From Lachnospiraceae bacterium (GTDB lineage Bacteria > Bacillota > Clostridia > Lachnospirales > Lachnospiraceae): 64,000 nt of DNA. This document shows positions 55,328 to 64,000 of this stretch, piece after piece. Position 1 is the stretch's first letter, and each line of letters opens with the position of its first letter. Position numbers and translations under genes: made by a program. The notes beneath the pieces were generated by a model. It did not search any database. It was given only the letters and a program-made list of their open reading frames with translations, and was not told the DNA's origin. Location: NCBI GenBank assembly GCA_009911505.1, contig QXXL01000019.1:29118-93117 (forward strand). The letters are read 5' to 3'.

Positions 55328-56671
55328 TTAATTTGGGTTAATTTTCTTTTTAATTGTATCGATCAGAATGCGGGTATTCTCATTTGAGTTATATTCATCG
55401 GTGATTTTGTTGATACCGTGGATAATTGTAGAGTGATCCCGTCCGCCTAATAAAGCCCCAATGGAAGCTAAAGGCGTGTTTGTTAACGTTTTACATAAAT
55501 ACATGGCAATTTGTCTTGGCCTTGCAATGTCATTGCTCCTGTTTTTGGAAATCATTTGTTCTAATGAGATTTGGCAGTGCTCGGATACTGCTTCAATAAT
55601 AAGCTGAGGTGTAATTTCTTTTGGCTTATCGGGTGTAATAATATTCTGCAGTTCTTTTATTGCGATATCAAGTGTAATCTCTGTTTTAACCAGGTTGCCA
55701 AATGCTAAAAGCTTGTTTAACGCCCCTTCTAGCTCCCGGATATTGGATTTTATGTGGTTGGCAATGTAGTTTAGGATGTCGTCGCCGAGTTCCATCTCAT
55801 CTGCTTCTACTTTACGCCGCAAAATGGCCATCCTGGTTTCATAATCTGGAAGCCCAATGTCGGCCATAAGGCCCCATTCAAAGCGCGATTGGATACGTTC
55901 TTCTAGAGTCTCCATTTCTTTTGGGGGCTTGTCGGAGGTCAGGATGATTTGTTTTCCTGCGGAATGCAGTACGTTAAATGTATGGAAAAATTCTTCCTGT
56001 GTACTTTCTTTTCCTATTACAAATTGTATGTCATCGATCATAAGGACGTCTACTGTCCGGTATTTTTCGCGTAGCTTTGTCATAGCTGTAGCATTGCCAG
56101 TTCTGATAGATTCAATCACTTCATTGGTAAATTCTTCGGAAGTTACATATAAAACGCGCATTTCCGGATTCTGATCCAGGATAAAATTACCGATGGAGTG
56201 CATCAGGTGGGTCTTTCCGAGCCCAGGTCCGCCGTAGATATAAAGCGGGTTGTATGATTCTCCTGGGGATTCTGCGACAGCCAAAGAAGCAGACTGTGCG
56301 AAACGGTTATTATTTCCAACGACAAACGTGTCAAACGTATAGCTGGGATTTAGATTGGATCGTTCTGGAATTGTGGCAGGCTTTTTGGCCTGGGCACTTT
56401 TTAATTCCTTTGCTTTATCTTCCAAGATAAACTCCAGATGATATTCAACCCCTGTCATTTCCGTAATCGAAACCCTCAATGGAAGTTCATATTTCTTAGA
56501 AATGTAGTTAACGGCCATGCTGTCTAAGGGAACCTCAATATAGAGGGTATTGCCCTTGATCGTGCATATTTTGAGAGGTTTGAGCCACGTTTCAAAGGAT
56601 ATGTCCGAGATATCATGCTCTTCCTTTACATATTGTAGAATCTGATCCCATTTTTCAAAAATAGCTTCCAT
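55328..56671 (-). CDS. dnaA: Chromosomal replication initiator DnaA
   Basis: 447 residues. Domain I (WDQILQYVKEEHDISDISFE) binds partners. Domain II is short. Domain III is the AAA+ core: YIYGGPGLGKTHLMHSIGN (Walker A), VLMIDDIQFVIGKESTQEEF (Walker B). Domain IV has RSNDIARPRQIAMYLCKTL and GGRDHSTIIHGINKI, the DnaA-box recognition helices. It opens oriC. Boxes are seen on both sides of the gene. Confidence 0.97.
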   Translation of the reverse strand: MEAIFEKWDQILQYVKEEHDISDISFETWLKPLKICTIKGNTLYIEVPLDSMAVNYISKKYELPLRVSITEMTGVEYHLEFILEDKAKELKSAQAKKPATIPERSNLNPSYTFDTFVVGNNNRFAQSASLAVAESPGESYNPLYIYGGPGLGKTHLMHSIGNFILDQNPEMRVLYVTSEEFTNEVIESIRTGNATAMTKLREKYRTVDVLMIDDIQFVIGKESTQEEFFHTFNVLHSAGKQIILTSDKPPKEMETLEERIQSRFEWGLMADIGLPDYETRMAILRRKVEADEMELGDDILNYIANHIKSNIRELEGALNKLLAFGNLVKTEITLDIAIKELQNIITPDKPKEITPQLIIEAVSEHCQISLEQMISKNRSNDIARPRQIAMYLCKTLTNTPLASIGALLGGRDHSTIIHGINKITDEYNSNENTRILIDTIKKKINPN

Positions 56672-56724
56672 TTGAATTCTCCATTAATCTTTCCTGGTAA
56701 GGATAAAAAAACCTATGTTAAATT

Positions 56725-56753
56725 ATCATATCAAATTTTTGAGTATTAATCAA
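56725..56753 (-). promoter_or_regulatory. Promoter of dnaA
   Basis: Leftwards: TTGATT (56753-56748), 17-base spacer, TATGAT (56730-56725), 54 bases before the dnaA start. Confidence 0.7.
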
Positions 56754-56907
56754 TCATATTTTGGATAGTTTTTTTGAGGGGTATCTGGATTAGTATAAAG
56801 ATATTCACGTTCTGATTTAGCCATATTAACATCAAATGAGAATAAATTCCTTAATATTAACACATGGACCATACTTGTCCATAAAATATAAAGTAAGTTT
56901 CCCACGC

Positions 56908-56991
56908 TTATCCACGAGTTATCCACAAAATGTGCAATACTTGTGCAAATCCACATTAATTTTCCCGTGTGGATAACTAAAATGTGGATAA
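56908..56991. other. oriC region with four DnaA boxes
   Basis: TTATCCACG (56908-56916) and TTATCCACA (56919-56927) point one way. Two TGTGGATAA sites (56968-56976 and 56983-56991) point the other way. Together they form a symmetrical cluster upstream of dnaA, in the 430-base gap between dnaA and rpmH. The three consensus boxes are perfect 9-mers. Replication origin by position and content; the exact unwinding site may be here or between dnaA and dnaN. Confidence 0.85.
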
Positions 56992-57035
56992 CTTTTTACA
57001 GTTTATAGAAATTCGTGAAAAAATATTAATTTAGC

Positions 57036-57063
57036 TTGACTTCGTACAATTTTTTGTTATAAT
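57036..57063 (+). promoter_or_regulatory. Promoter of rpmH-rnpA operon
   Basis: TTGACT (57036-57041), 16-base spacer, perfect TATAAT (57058-57063); it starts 38 bases before rpmH. Confidence 0.8.
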
Positions 57064-57101
57064 TGAAATGGTGTTTTTTAGGATAGAGGAGGTGGACAAA
57101 C

Positions 57102-57236
57102 ATGAAAATGACATACCAGCCAAATAGAAGGAAAAGAGCAAAAGTTCATGGTTTTAGGGCAAGAATGAGCACAAAAGGCGGAAGAAAGGTATTGGCTAGA
57201 AGAAGATTAAAAGGAAGAAAAAGAATATCAGCTTAG
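57102..57236 (+). CDS. rpmH: 50S ribosomal protein L34
   Basis: 44 residues, the usual size, very basic: [20 protein letters not shown], then [36 protein letters not shown] before the ATG is a strong ribosome binding site. It is first of the rightward origin operon and next to oriC, as in nearly all Firmicutes. Confidence 0.97.
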   Translation: MKMTYQPNRRKRAKVHGFRARMSTKGGRKVLARRRLKGRKRISA

Positions 57237-57258
57237 GCCACAATTTGTGGTCTTTTCT
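57236..57258 (+). terminator. Attenuator-like hairpin between rpmH and rnpA
   Basis: GGCCAC (57236-57241) pairs with GTGGTC (57247-57252) around a five-base loop, followed by TTTTCTTCTTT. A partial terminator here would explain why far more L34 than RnpA is needed. Confidence 0.55.
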
Positions 57259-57281
57259 TCTTTAAGGAGTGCGTTTGCTAT

Positions 57282-57641
57282 ATGAAGTTCTCAGAATCGC
57301 TCAAAAAAAATGCGGAATTTAGAAATGTATATAAGAAAGGCGCTTCCTTTGCCAACCGGTTTCTGGTAATGTATATACTGCCAAATTGCACAAATGGGAA
57401 CAGGCTTGGTATTTCAGTCAGTAAAAAGGTAGGGAACAGTGTGGTAAGGCACCGGCTTACCAGGTTGATTCGGGAAAGCTACAGGCTGCATGAAGAAGAG
57501 TATAAACGGGGCTATGATATTGTAGTTATTGCAAGGGTGAGTGCAAATCAGGCTTCCTTTCTGGAAATACAAAGCGCCCTGCTTCATCTTGCGGGCCTTC
57601 ATTCAATAAAAGAAATTGAAAAGAAGATGGAATCGGTTTGA
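57282..57641 (+). CDS. rnpA: Ribonuclease P protein component
   Basis: 119 residues. NAEFRNVYKKGASFANRFLV at the N-terminus and the RNR-type motif GNSVVRHRLTRLIRESYRLH identify it; YDIVVIAR follows. It binds RNase P RNA for tRNA 5' maturation. It overlaps yidD by four bases. Confidence 0.96.
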   Translation: MKFSESLKKNAEFRNVYKKGASFANRFLVMYILPNCTNGNRLGISVSKKVGNSVVRHRLTRLIRESYRLHEEEYKRGYDIVVIARVSANQASFLEIQSALLHLAGLHSIKEIEKKMESV

Positions 57642-57847
57642 AGAAAATATTGATTTTTATGATTCAATTTTATAGAAAAAATATATCGCCTTTTAAAGGG
57701 TACAAATGCCCTTATTACCCGACTTGCTCGCAGTATGGGTTGGAAGCCGTAGAAAAATATGGCGCGGTGAAAGGCGGTGCTTTGGCTTTATGGCGGATTT
57801 TACGGTGCAACCCGTTTTCAAAAGGAGGGTATGATCCTGTCCCGTAA
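57638..57847 (+). CDS. yidD: Membrane protein insertion efficiency factor YidD
   Basis: 69 residues. The family pattern FYRKNISPFKGYKCPYYPTC, then SQYGLEAVEKYG and LRCNPFSKGGYDPVP is complete, with three conserved Cys. It helps YidC insert inner-membrane proteins and sits between rnpA and yidC as usual. Confidence 0.95.
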   Translation: MKKILIFMIQFYRKNISPFKGYKCPYYPTCSQYGLEAVEKYGAVKGGALALWRILRCNPFSKGGYDPVP

Positions 57848-57873
57848 GCATTCATGTATAGGAGGTATAGATA

Positions 57874-59145
57874 TTGTCAGATATTGTTTTAACGGCATAT
57901 GACGGTGCGATCCTTGGGCCTATTGCAAAGGTTCTTGGCTTTCTTATGAATCAGATTTATGTGTTTTTGTCTAGTGTGCTTGGGATTTCCAATATCAGTG
58001 TAACAATTATTATTTTTACGGTTGTTATTTATATGTGTTTATTCCCATTAACGTACAAACAGCAGAAATTTTCCAAGATATCGCAGAAGATGCAGCCAGA
58101 GCTGCAAAAGGTTCAGAAAAAGTACCAGGGGAAGAAGGATCAGGCTTCTTTAATGGCAATGCAGGAAGAAAATCGTATGATCCAGGAGAAATATGGCGTT
58201 TCGCCTACTGGAAGCTGTATTTATATGTTAATCAACCTGCCAATTTTGTTTGCTCTTTTGCGTGTGTTTTATAATTTACCAGCGTATTTGGGAAGCGTAA
58301 AAGCACAGCTTTCGTCTTTGGTTCAGGGTATTATGGCTACGCCCGGATATCAGGAACTAATGCAGGAACTGGTAAAAGAAGTAAAAGTTTCGACGGTTCG
58401 TGTAGATTTTACTGTTACGGACAAGGACGTGCTTTCTAATTATATTGTAGATACGCTTTATGCAATGCACAGCTCAGGGTGGGATTTATTAAAAGAGAAG
58501 TTTGCGGGGCTTTCGGATGTGATTGCTAGTACACAGGATAATATTAATCATATTAACAATTTTATGGGTATGAATATTTCTGATTCGCCAATGAGTATTA
58601 TTATCTCAGGTTTTAAAACAGGGGCGATCCTTATGGTGGTTGCAGCTGTTATGATTCCTGTATTTTCTTATCTGACGCAGGTTCTTAGCATGAAGCTGAT
58701 GCCGCAGCCGACGGTAGGAGGGGATAATGATGCGATGGCACAGCAAATGAATTCTGTTAATAAATTTATGCCTCTGGTTTCTTTATTTTTCTGTTTTTCG
58801 ATTCCGGTTGGTTTGGGGGTTTACTGGATATTTAGCGCTCTGGTGCGAAGCGTGCAGCAGATTTTATTGAACAAGCATTTTGAAAAAGTAGATTTGGACG
58901 ATATTATAAAGCAAAACCAGGAAAAGGCAAGAAAGAAACGCGAGAAGATGGGGATTTCGGAAAACCAGATTAATAATGCGGCTCATTTGAATACGAGAAA
59001 GCTTTCAAAAAAAGTTGATATGCCGTCAGAAGAAAAGGAAAGGCTTTTAAATGATGCAGCGCAAAAAAGGCAGAATGCGAAAAAAGGCAGCATGTCAGCA
59101 AAAGCGGATCTTGTGAAGGAGTTTAATGAAAGGAATAGCAAATAG
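57874..59145 (+). CDS. yidC: Membrane protein insertase YidC/OxaI
   Basis: 423 residues from the TTG start at 57874, eight bases after AGGAGG. A first membrane segment at 10-30 (AKVLGFLMNQIYVFLSSVLG) is followed by the YidC core with five helices: SVTIIIFTVVIYMCLFPLTY, LPILFALLRVFYNLPAYLG, TGAILMVVAAVMIPVFSYLT and PLVSLFFCFSIPVGLGVYWI. A cytoplasmic loop (about 60-115) holds the KISQKMQPELQKVQKKYQGK coiled region. The basic C-terminal tail can bind ribosomes. The Gram-positive type has no large periplasmic domain. Confidence 0.95.
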   Translation: MSDIVLTAYDGAILGPIAKVLGFLMNQIYVFLSSVLGISNISVTIIIFTVVIYMCLFPLTYKQQKFSKISQKMQPELQKVQKKYQGKKDQASLMAMQEENRMIQEKYGVSPTGSCIYMLINLPILFALLRVFYNLPAYLGSVKAQLSSLVQGIMATPGYQELMQELVKEVKVSTVRVDFTVTDKDVLSNYIVDTLYAMHSSGWDLLKEKFAGLSDVIASTQDNINHINNFMGMNISDSPMSIIISGFKTGAILMVVAAVMIPVFSYLTQVLSMKLMPQPTVGGDNDAMAQQMNSVNKFMPLVSLFFCFSIPVGLGVYWIFSALVRSVQQILLNKHFEKVDLDDIIKQNQEKARKKREKMGISENQINNAAHLNTRKLSKKVDMPSEEKERLLNDAAQKRQNAKKGSMSAKADLVKEFNERNSK

Positions 59146-59157
59146 GGGGGCGAGACT

Positions 59158-59781
59158 ATGGATGTTATTGAGGTTTTGGCGAAAACATATGACGAAGCAG
59201 TAACAGATGCTTTGATTAAGCTGGGGTCAACCAGTGATCAGGTAGAAATTGAGGTTATCGATAAAGGAAGTGCAGGTTTTTTGGGGATTGGGGCTAAGCC
59301 TGTAAAGATTAAGGTAACAAAAAAGCTTACGCCGGAAAGTTTTTTAAAAAAATTTTTGTCGGATATTTTTGAAGCCATGCATTTAAATGTGGAGATAATA
59401 CTTAAGGCAGATGAAGAGGCCCACTGCATTGATATTGAACTTAAGGGCGAAGAAATGGGAGTTTTGATTGGCAAGCGGGGGCAGACGCTGGATGCTTTAC
59501 AGCTTCTTGCCAACAATGCAGCGCACAAGAATTTTGAAACATATTATAAAGTAAAGCTGGATACGGAGAATTACCGCTTAAGAAGGAAGGAAACGCTTGA
59601 AAATCTGGCCAAAAATATCGCATATAAAGTAAAACGGACGAAGCATTCGATTTCACTAGAGCCCATGAATCCTTTTGAGCGCAGGGTAATCCATTCTGCC
59701 TTGCAAAATGACAGGTATGTTATTACCCACAGTGAAGGAGAGGATCCATTCCGGCATATTGTAATTTCTTACAAAAAATAA
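59158..59781 (+). CDS. jag: RNA-binding protein Jag/KhpB
   Basis: 207 residues: Jag-N domain (EVLAKTYDEAVTDALIKLGS, then GFLGIGAKPVKIKV), KH domain (LIGKRGQTLDALQLLANNAA) and R3H domain ending FERRVIHSALQNDRYVITHS. In Gram-positives it partners KhpA and affects cell elongation and wall synthesis. It follows yidC by 12 bases. Confidence 0.93.
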   Translation: MDVIEVLAKTYDEAVTDALIKLGSTSDQVEIEVIDKGSAGFLGIGAKPVKIKVTKKLTPESFLKKFLSDIFEAMHLNVEIILKADEEAHCIDIELKGEEMGVLIGKRGQTLDALQLLANNAAHKNFETYYKVKLDTENYRLRRKETLENLAKNIAYKVKRTKHSISLEPMNPFERRVIHSALQNDRYVITHSEGEDPFRHIVISYKK

Positions 59782-59794
59782 CTTGAAAATAGCA

Positions 59795-59860
59795 GAGGCT
59801 GCTGCAATACATTATACTTTCGTATTCTTTCGTGAGTTGGTGTCTGCGGCAGCTTTTTTA
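59795..59860 (+). terminator. Intrinsic terminator after jag
   Basis: GCTGCTGCA (59799-59807) pairs with TGCGGCAGC (59845-59853, one wobble), followed by seven Ts. It splits the operon before mnmE. Confidence 0.65.
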
Positions 59861-59884
59861 TAAGTAGATAGGAGTGCTTTTCTT

Positions 59885-61258
59885 ATGGGAACGGATACAA
59901 TTGTAGCGATTGCGACTGCACTTACAAATTCAGGGCTTGGAATTATCCGGATCAGCGGAGAAGAAGCCATTGAAACGGCAGATAAGGTAATAAGCCTAAA
60001 ATCAGGAAAGAAGCTTTTTGCCTGTGATAGCCATACGATTCATTACGGTTTTGTCAAGGATGGGGAGCGTATTGTTGATGAGGTGATGGTTGCTTTAATG
60101 AAGGCTCCAAAAAGTTATACGAGAGAAGATACTGTTGAGATCAACTGCCATGGGGGAGTACTTGTGATGCAGCTGATTATGGGGCTTTTGTTAAAAAAGG
60201 GTGCAAGGCCCGCGGAGCCAGGTGAGTTTACGAAGCGGGCTTTTTTAAACGGGCGGATTGATTTGGCCCAGGCAGAATCGGTAATGGATGTTATCCATGC
60301 TCAAAATGAATTTGCCCTAAAAGCTTCCATAGAACAGCTAAAAGGGGCAGTTTCGGAAAATGTGAGGAAATTAAGGGAAGAGATTTTATATGAGCTGGCA
60401 TATATTGAATCTGCCATGGATGATCCGGAGCACTTTGAGCTTGAAGATTATGGCAATCAACTTTTGGTAAAGACGGATCGTATCTTAGGGGAAGTTAAAA
60501 GGCTGCTTTATAATGCAGAAAATGGTTCAATATTAAAAGAAGGTATCCGTACTGTGATTGTTGGGAAGCCTAATTCTGGTAAATCATCTCTTTTAAATGC
60601 CTTACTTGGGAAAGAGAGGGCTATTGTAACAGATATTGCCGGGACGACGCGGGATGCGATTGAAGAACAGGTACGTTTGAATGAAATTAGTTTGAATATA
60701 ATTGATACGGCAGGTATCCGTGCAACAGATGATACAGTGGAACAGATCGGAGTTTTAAAGGCGAAAGAATATATTGGAAAATCAGATTTAGTGATTTATG
60801 TTGTAGATGCTTCTGTACCCTTGAGTGGAGATGATTTTGATATCGTGCGTCTGATAAAAGACAGGAATGTAGTCGTGCTGTTAAATAAATCAGATTTGGA
60901 AACAGTTGTTACAAAAGAGGAAATAAGGGTGATTTTGGATAAGACAGCGCTTTCTGTTTCAACAAAGTATGGAAAAGGAATAGAACAGTTAGGATGTACG
61001 ATTGAGGAAATGTTTTTTCATGGTAAAATCGGGTATAATGATGAAGTTTATATTACAAATGAAAGGCATAAGGCATCCTTGCGTTTGGCAGAGGCTAGCC
61101 TGGGTATGGTAAGAAATAGTATTGCAGATGGGATGCCAGAAGATTTTTATACGATTGACCTGATGGATGCTTACCGCGAGCTGGGGAGTGTCATTGGAGA
61201 ATCGGTGGAAGATGATTTGGTAAATGAAATTTTTAGCAGGTTTTGTATGGGAAAATAA
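59885..61258 (+). CDS. mnmE: tRNA modification GTPase MnmE
   Basis: 457 residues. The N-terminal formyl-tetrahydrofolate domain (TDTIVAIATALTNSGLGIIR ... APKSYTREDTVEINCHGG) is followed by a helical region and the G domain: VGKPNSGKSSLLNALLG, DIAGTTRDAIEE, DTAGIRATDD and LLNKSD. It ends in FCMGK with the conserved Cys. With MnmG it modifies U34 of certain tRNAs. Confidence 0.97.
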   Translation: MGTDTIVAIATALTNSGLGIIRISGEEAIETADKVISLKSGKKLFACDSHTIHYGFVKDGERIVDEVMVALMKAPKSYTREDTVEINCHGGVLVMQLIMGLLLKKGARPAEPGEFTKRAFLNGRIDLAQAESVMDVIHAQNEFALKASIEQLKGAVSENVRKLREEILYELAYIESAMDDPEHFELEDYGNQLLVKTDRILGEVKRLLYNAENGSILKEGIRTVIVGKPNSGKSSLLNALLGKERAIVTDIAGTTRDAIEEQVRLNEISLNIIDTAGIRATDDTVEQIGVLKAKEYIGKSDLVIYVVDASVPLSGDDFDIVRLIKDRNVVVLLNKSDLETVVTKEEIRVILDKTALSVSTKYGKGIEQLGCTIEEMFFHGKIGYNDEVYITNERHKASLRLAEASLGMVRNSIADGMPEDFYTIDLMDAYRELGSVIGESVEDDLVNEIFSRFCMGK

Positions 61259-61280
61259 ATTATAAGAAAGAAGGATAACA

Positions 61281-63191
61281 ATGCCCTGTATTATAGAAAA
61301 TTATGATGTTTGTGTGGTCGGAGCAGGACATGCGGGATGTGAAGCGGCTTTGGCTGCGGCAAGGCTTGGTTTTGAAACCATCCTATTTACAATCAGTTTA
61401 GATAGTATTGCAATGATGCCCTGTAACCCAAATATTGGGGGCAGTTCAAAAGGGCATTTGGTTCGGGAAATTGATGCCCTTGGCGGAGAAATGGGAAAAA
61501 ATATAGATAAGACTTTTATCCAGTCCAAAATGTTAAATAAGTCAAAAGGCCCTGCTGTCCATTCCCTGCGCGCGCAGGCAGATAAACTTTCCTATACAAT
61601 GGAAATGAGAAAAACATTACAGTCTACGGATCATTTGACAATCCGGCAGGCAGAAGCGGCAGAAATTATAACAGAATCGTTAGAAGGAGGATACCGGATT
61701 GTTGGGGTTAAAACGGTTTCCGGAGGAACGTATTATTGTAAAGCAGCCGTTTTGTGTACGGGAACGTATTTGAATGCCAGATGTTTGACTGGAGAAATGG
61801 TTACACATACAGGACCGAATGGATTACAGGCAGCAAACAGCCTAACAGATTCACTAAAGCTACATAATGTAGAAATATACCGCTTTAAAACAGGTACTCC
61901 GGCAAGAATTGACAAAAGATCGATCGATTTTTCAAAAATGTCGGAGCAGTTCGGGGATAAAACGGTGGTACCTTTTTCATTTACTACAGATCCAAAAGAT
62001 GTCCAGATTGACCAGGTTTCCTGCTGGTTAACTTATACGAATGAAGAAACCCATGAAATTATACGGAACAACCTGGATCGCTCTCCGTTATTTGCTGGTG
62101 TGATAGAAGGGACTGGGCCGCGGTACTGCCCTTCTATTGAAGATAAGGTTGTGAAGTTTGCTGATAAGGACCGGCATCAGGTATTTATAGAACCGGAGGG
62201 GATTCATACAAATGAAATGTATATCAGCGGTATGTCCAGCTCCTTGCCAGAAGATGTCCAGCAGAAAATGTACCGTACGGTGCCTGGGCTGGAAAATGCA
62301 AAAATCGTGCGGAATGCCTATGCAATAGAGTATGACTGCATTAATCCTAACCAGCTGTTTCCGTCCCTGGAATTTAAAACAATAAAAGGGTTGTTTTGCG
62401 GCGGGCAATTAAACGGCAGCTCCGGTTATGAAGAAGCCGCCTCCCAGGGTTTGGTAGCAGGTATTAACGCTTGTATGTATATACAGGGAAAGGAACCTCT
62501 CATATTAGACCGCTCTGAAGCTTACATCGGTGTCTTGATTGATGATCTTGTAACGAAGGAAAACCACGAACCTTACCGCATGATGACTTCAAGAGCGGAA
62601 TATCGCCTCCTTTTGCGTCAGGATAACGCCGATTTGCGTTTGACAAAAAAAGGATACGAAGTTGGTTTGATCCCAAAAGAACGTTATGACTGGGTAGTAA
62701 AAAAAGAGCAGATGATAGCAGAAGAAATAGGGCGTATCAGTAAAGTAGTGGTTGGTGCAAATCAGAGTGTGCAGTCTTTGCTTATTTCTTACGGGAGCAT
62801 CCCTCTAAATACAGGTACCTCGCTAACAGAGCTGATCCGCAGGCCGGAATTAAATTATGATATGCTCGCTCCAATTGATCCGAAACGGCCAGAACTTCCC
62901 GCTGAAGTAAAAGAGCAGGTTAATATTAATATCAAATACGAAGGTTATATTTCCCGTCAATTCAAACAAGTTGCACAGTTTAAAAAATTAGAGAAAAAGT
63001 TATTGCCCAAGACACTGGATTATAGCGATATTCATGGTTTGAGAATAGAAGCAGTTCAAAAACTAAATCAGATAAAACCGGTATCCATTGGGCAGGCCTC
63101 TAGGATATCTGGCGTATCACCAGCGGACATCTCCGTGATCCTGGTATTTTTAGAGCAGTTAAGGCAGAGGAAAAAAGATGATGGAAGATAA
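61281..63191 (+). CDS. mnmG: tRNA uridine-5-carboxymethylaminomethyl modification enzyme MnmG
   Basis: 636 residues. FAD site [20 protein letters not shown], then [29 protein letters not shown] and [20 protein letters not shown]. The C-terminal domain ([20 protein letters not shown], then [15 protein letters not shown]) binds MnmE. It starts 22 bases after mnmE and overlaps rsmG by 14 bases. Confidence 0.97.
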   Translation: MPCIIENYDVCVVGAGHAGCEAALAAARLGFETILFTISLDSIAMMPCNPNIGGSSKGHLVREIDALGGEMGKNIDKTFIQSKMLNKSKGPAVHSLRAQADKLSYTMEMRKTLQSTDHLTIRQAEAAEIITESLEGGYRIVGVKTVSGGTYYCKAAVLCTGTYLNARCLTGEMVTHTGPNGLQAANSLTDSLKLHNVEIYRFKTGTPARIDKRSIDFSKMSEQFGDKTVVPFSFTTDPKDVQIDQVSCWLTYTNEETHEIIRNNLDRSPLFAGVIEGTGPRYCPSIEDKVVKFADKDRHQVFIEPEGIHTNEMYISGMSSSLPEDVQQKMYRTVPGLENAKIVRNAYAIEYDCINPNQLFPSLEFKTIKGLFCGGQLNGSSGYEEAASQGLVAGINACMYIQGKEPLILDRSEAYIGVLIDDLVTKENHEPYRMMTSRAEYRLLLRQDNADLRLTKKGYEVGLIPKERYDWVVKKEQMIAEEIGRISKVVVGANQSVQSLLISYGSIPLNTGTSLTELIRRPELNYDMLAPIDPKRPELPAEVKEQVNINIKYEGYISRQFKQVAQFKKLEKKLLPKTLDYSDIHGLRIEAVQKLNQIKPVSIGQASRISGVSPADISVILVFLEQLRQRKKDDGR

Positions 63192-63894
63192 AATAAATTA
63201 TATGAGACAACAATTTGAAAAGGAAGGATTTGCATTTTCAGATAGTCAGGAGCGTCAATTTTATACATTTTATGAGATGCTGATCGAAAAAAATAAAGTA
63301 ATGAACCTTACAGGTATTAAGGAATTTACTGAGGTCGTGGAGAAGCATTTTATTGATTCTTTATCGTTATATAGGATTATGAATTTGAATAAGGAGCTTT
63401 TGATCTTAGATCTTGGTACTGGTGCGGGTTTTCCTGGTATTCCATTGAAAATAGCTTATCCAGGTCTTAAGATTGTATTAATGGATTCTTTGCAAAAGAG
63501 AGTGGGATTTCTTAAAGAGGTTATCAGGGAGCTTCGTTTGGAATATATATGGGCTGTCCATGGAAGGGCAGAAGAGTGTGCTAAAAATCCTAAACTTCGA
63601 GAACAGTTTGACCTATGTGTATCGCGTGCAGTGGCAAATCTAAGCGTATTAGAAGAATACTGTTTACCCTTTGTGAAAATTGGTGGAAAAAGTATTGCCT
63701 ATAAATCAGGAAGTGTGGATAAGGAAGTACAGGAAGCGCAGAAATCATGTAAGGTTTTAGGTGGTAAGTTAGAAGAAGTTTACAAATTTCAAGTTGGGGA
63801 AAGCAAGAGATCGTTTGTAACGGTAAAAAAAATAAAAGGTACACCGAAGCAATATCCAAGGAAGGCAGGCATGCCTGGAAAAATGCCGCTATAG
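63178..63894 (+). CDS. rsmG: 16S rRNA (guanine-527-N7)-methyltransferase
   Basis: 238 residues. [20 protein letters not shown], the SAM motif [20 protein letters not shown], and [20 protein letters not shown] are typical. It methylates G527 in the 530 loop of 16S rRNA. Its start lies inside the end of mnmG, completing the usual mnmE-mnmG-rsmG order. Confidence 0.96.
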   Translation: MMEDKINYMRQQFEKEGFAFSDSQERQFYTFYEMLIEKNKVMNLTGIKEFTEVVEKHFIDSLSLYRIMNLNKELLILDLGTGAGFPGIPLKIAYPGLKIVLMDSLQKRVGFLKEVIRELRLEYIWAVHGRAEECAKNPKLREQFDLCVSRAVANLSVLEEYCLPFVKIGGKSIAYKSGSVDKEVQEAQKSCKVLGGKLEEVYKFQVGESKRSFVTVKKIKGTPKQYPRKAGMPGKMPL

Positions 63895-63903
63895 AGATTA
63901 AAA

Positions 63904-63924
63904 GCAGGCGTATAACATGCCTGC
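63904..63924. terminator. Hairpin downstream of rsmG
   Basis: GCAGGC (63904-63909) and GCCTGC (63919-63924) flank nine bases ten bases past the rsmG stop. A related palindrome (GCAGGCATGCCTG) lies within the last codons of rsmG. There is no T-run, so termination is uncertain. Confidence 0.35.
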
Positions 63925-64000
63925 TGAGAGTGTCAGATTATGTGTGTAAGTTCTCTGGACTGCCATAATAAATTTTATCAAAATGCCAGAAGCCCGTAAA

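Overview
The window looks like the replication-origin region of a Lachnospiraceae-type chromosome (Bacillota, Clostridia) with an integrated mobile element at its left edge. Three things point there. The gene order rsmG-mnmG-mnmE-jag-yidC-yidD-rnpA-rpmH / oriC / dnaA-dnaN-S4-recF-gyrB-gyrA is the classic Firmicute origin arrangement. The core is A+T-rich with strong AGGAGG-type ribosome binding sites. The metabolism is anaerobic: class III ribonucleotide reductase, an oxygen-sensitive two-subunit fumarase and a 2[4Fe-4S] ferredoxin. The exact genus cannot be told from the sequence alone.

Positions 1 to about 17.86 kb are an integrated element whose left end lies outside the window. Nearly all of it is visibly G+C-richer than the chromosome and is read leftwards from a sigma-A promoter at 15.81-15.84 kb. 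It encodes a DNA-processing module (DUF932-like protein, YqaJ-type exonuclease, RecD2 helicase, methylase-like protein, probable single-strand annealing protein, CHC2/Toprim primase). It also carries stability functions: a PIN-type toxin-antitoxin pair and an actin-type ParM/ParR segregation pair whose parM is broken by a one-base deletion. Further left are an XRE repressor with a repeated operator and an ECF sigma/anti-sigma pair. An AT-rich xis-int pair of Tn916 type closes the right end, next to tRNA-Cys and a loose 5' half-copy of that tRNA. Conjugation genes, if present, lie to the left of the window.

18-39 kb is a variable chromosomal region. It holds a secreted protein with a repeated acidic DDDEC motif, a second ECF sigma factor with a membrane-anchored beta-propeller partner, and a compact four-gene TIR operon (TIR protein, unknown helical protein, SPFH-like protein, membrane SH3b protein). 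The TIR operon is the best candidate here for an undescribed defence or signalling system. Next come a tandem-SGNH/LRR secreted protein, mecA, and a decaying kinase/MinD-like locus. They are followed by a GH18 protein with a CwlD-like amidase, a remnant of a class D beta-lactamase-like gene, a PadR-controlled membrane gene with an ABC-exporter scar, a DUF1858 protein, and a ferredoxin.

39-64 kb is the conserved core: merR, dnaB-rplI-gdpP, nrdD, fumarase, gyrA, gyrB, recF, S4, dnaN and dnaA leftwards from the origin, and rpmH through rsmG rightwards. DnaA boxes lie on both sides of dnaA, so oriC is placed at about 55.2-57.0 kb.

Five genes are visibly broken (parM, the kinase start, the MinD-like gene, the beta-lactamase-like gene, the ABC exporter remnant). 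The two chromosomal frameshifts and the parM frameshift are each explained by one base, so sequencing error has to be excluded before biology is inferred.
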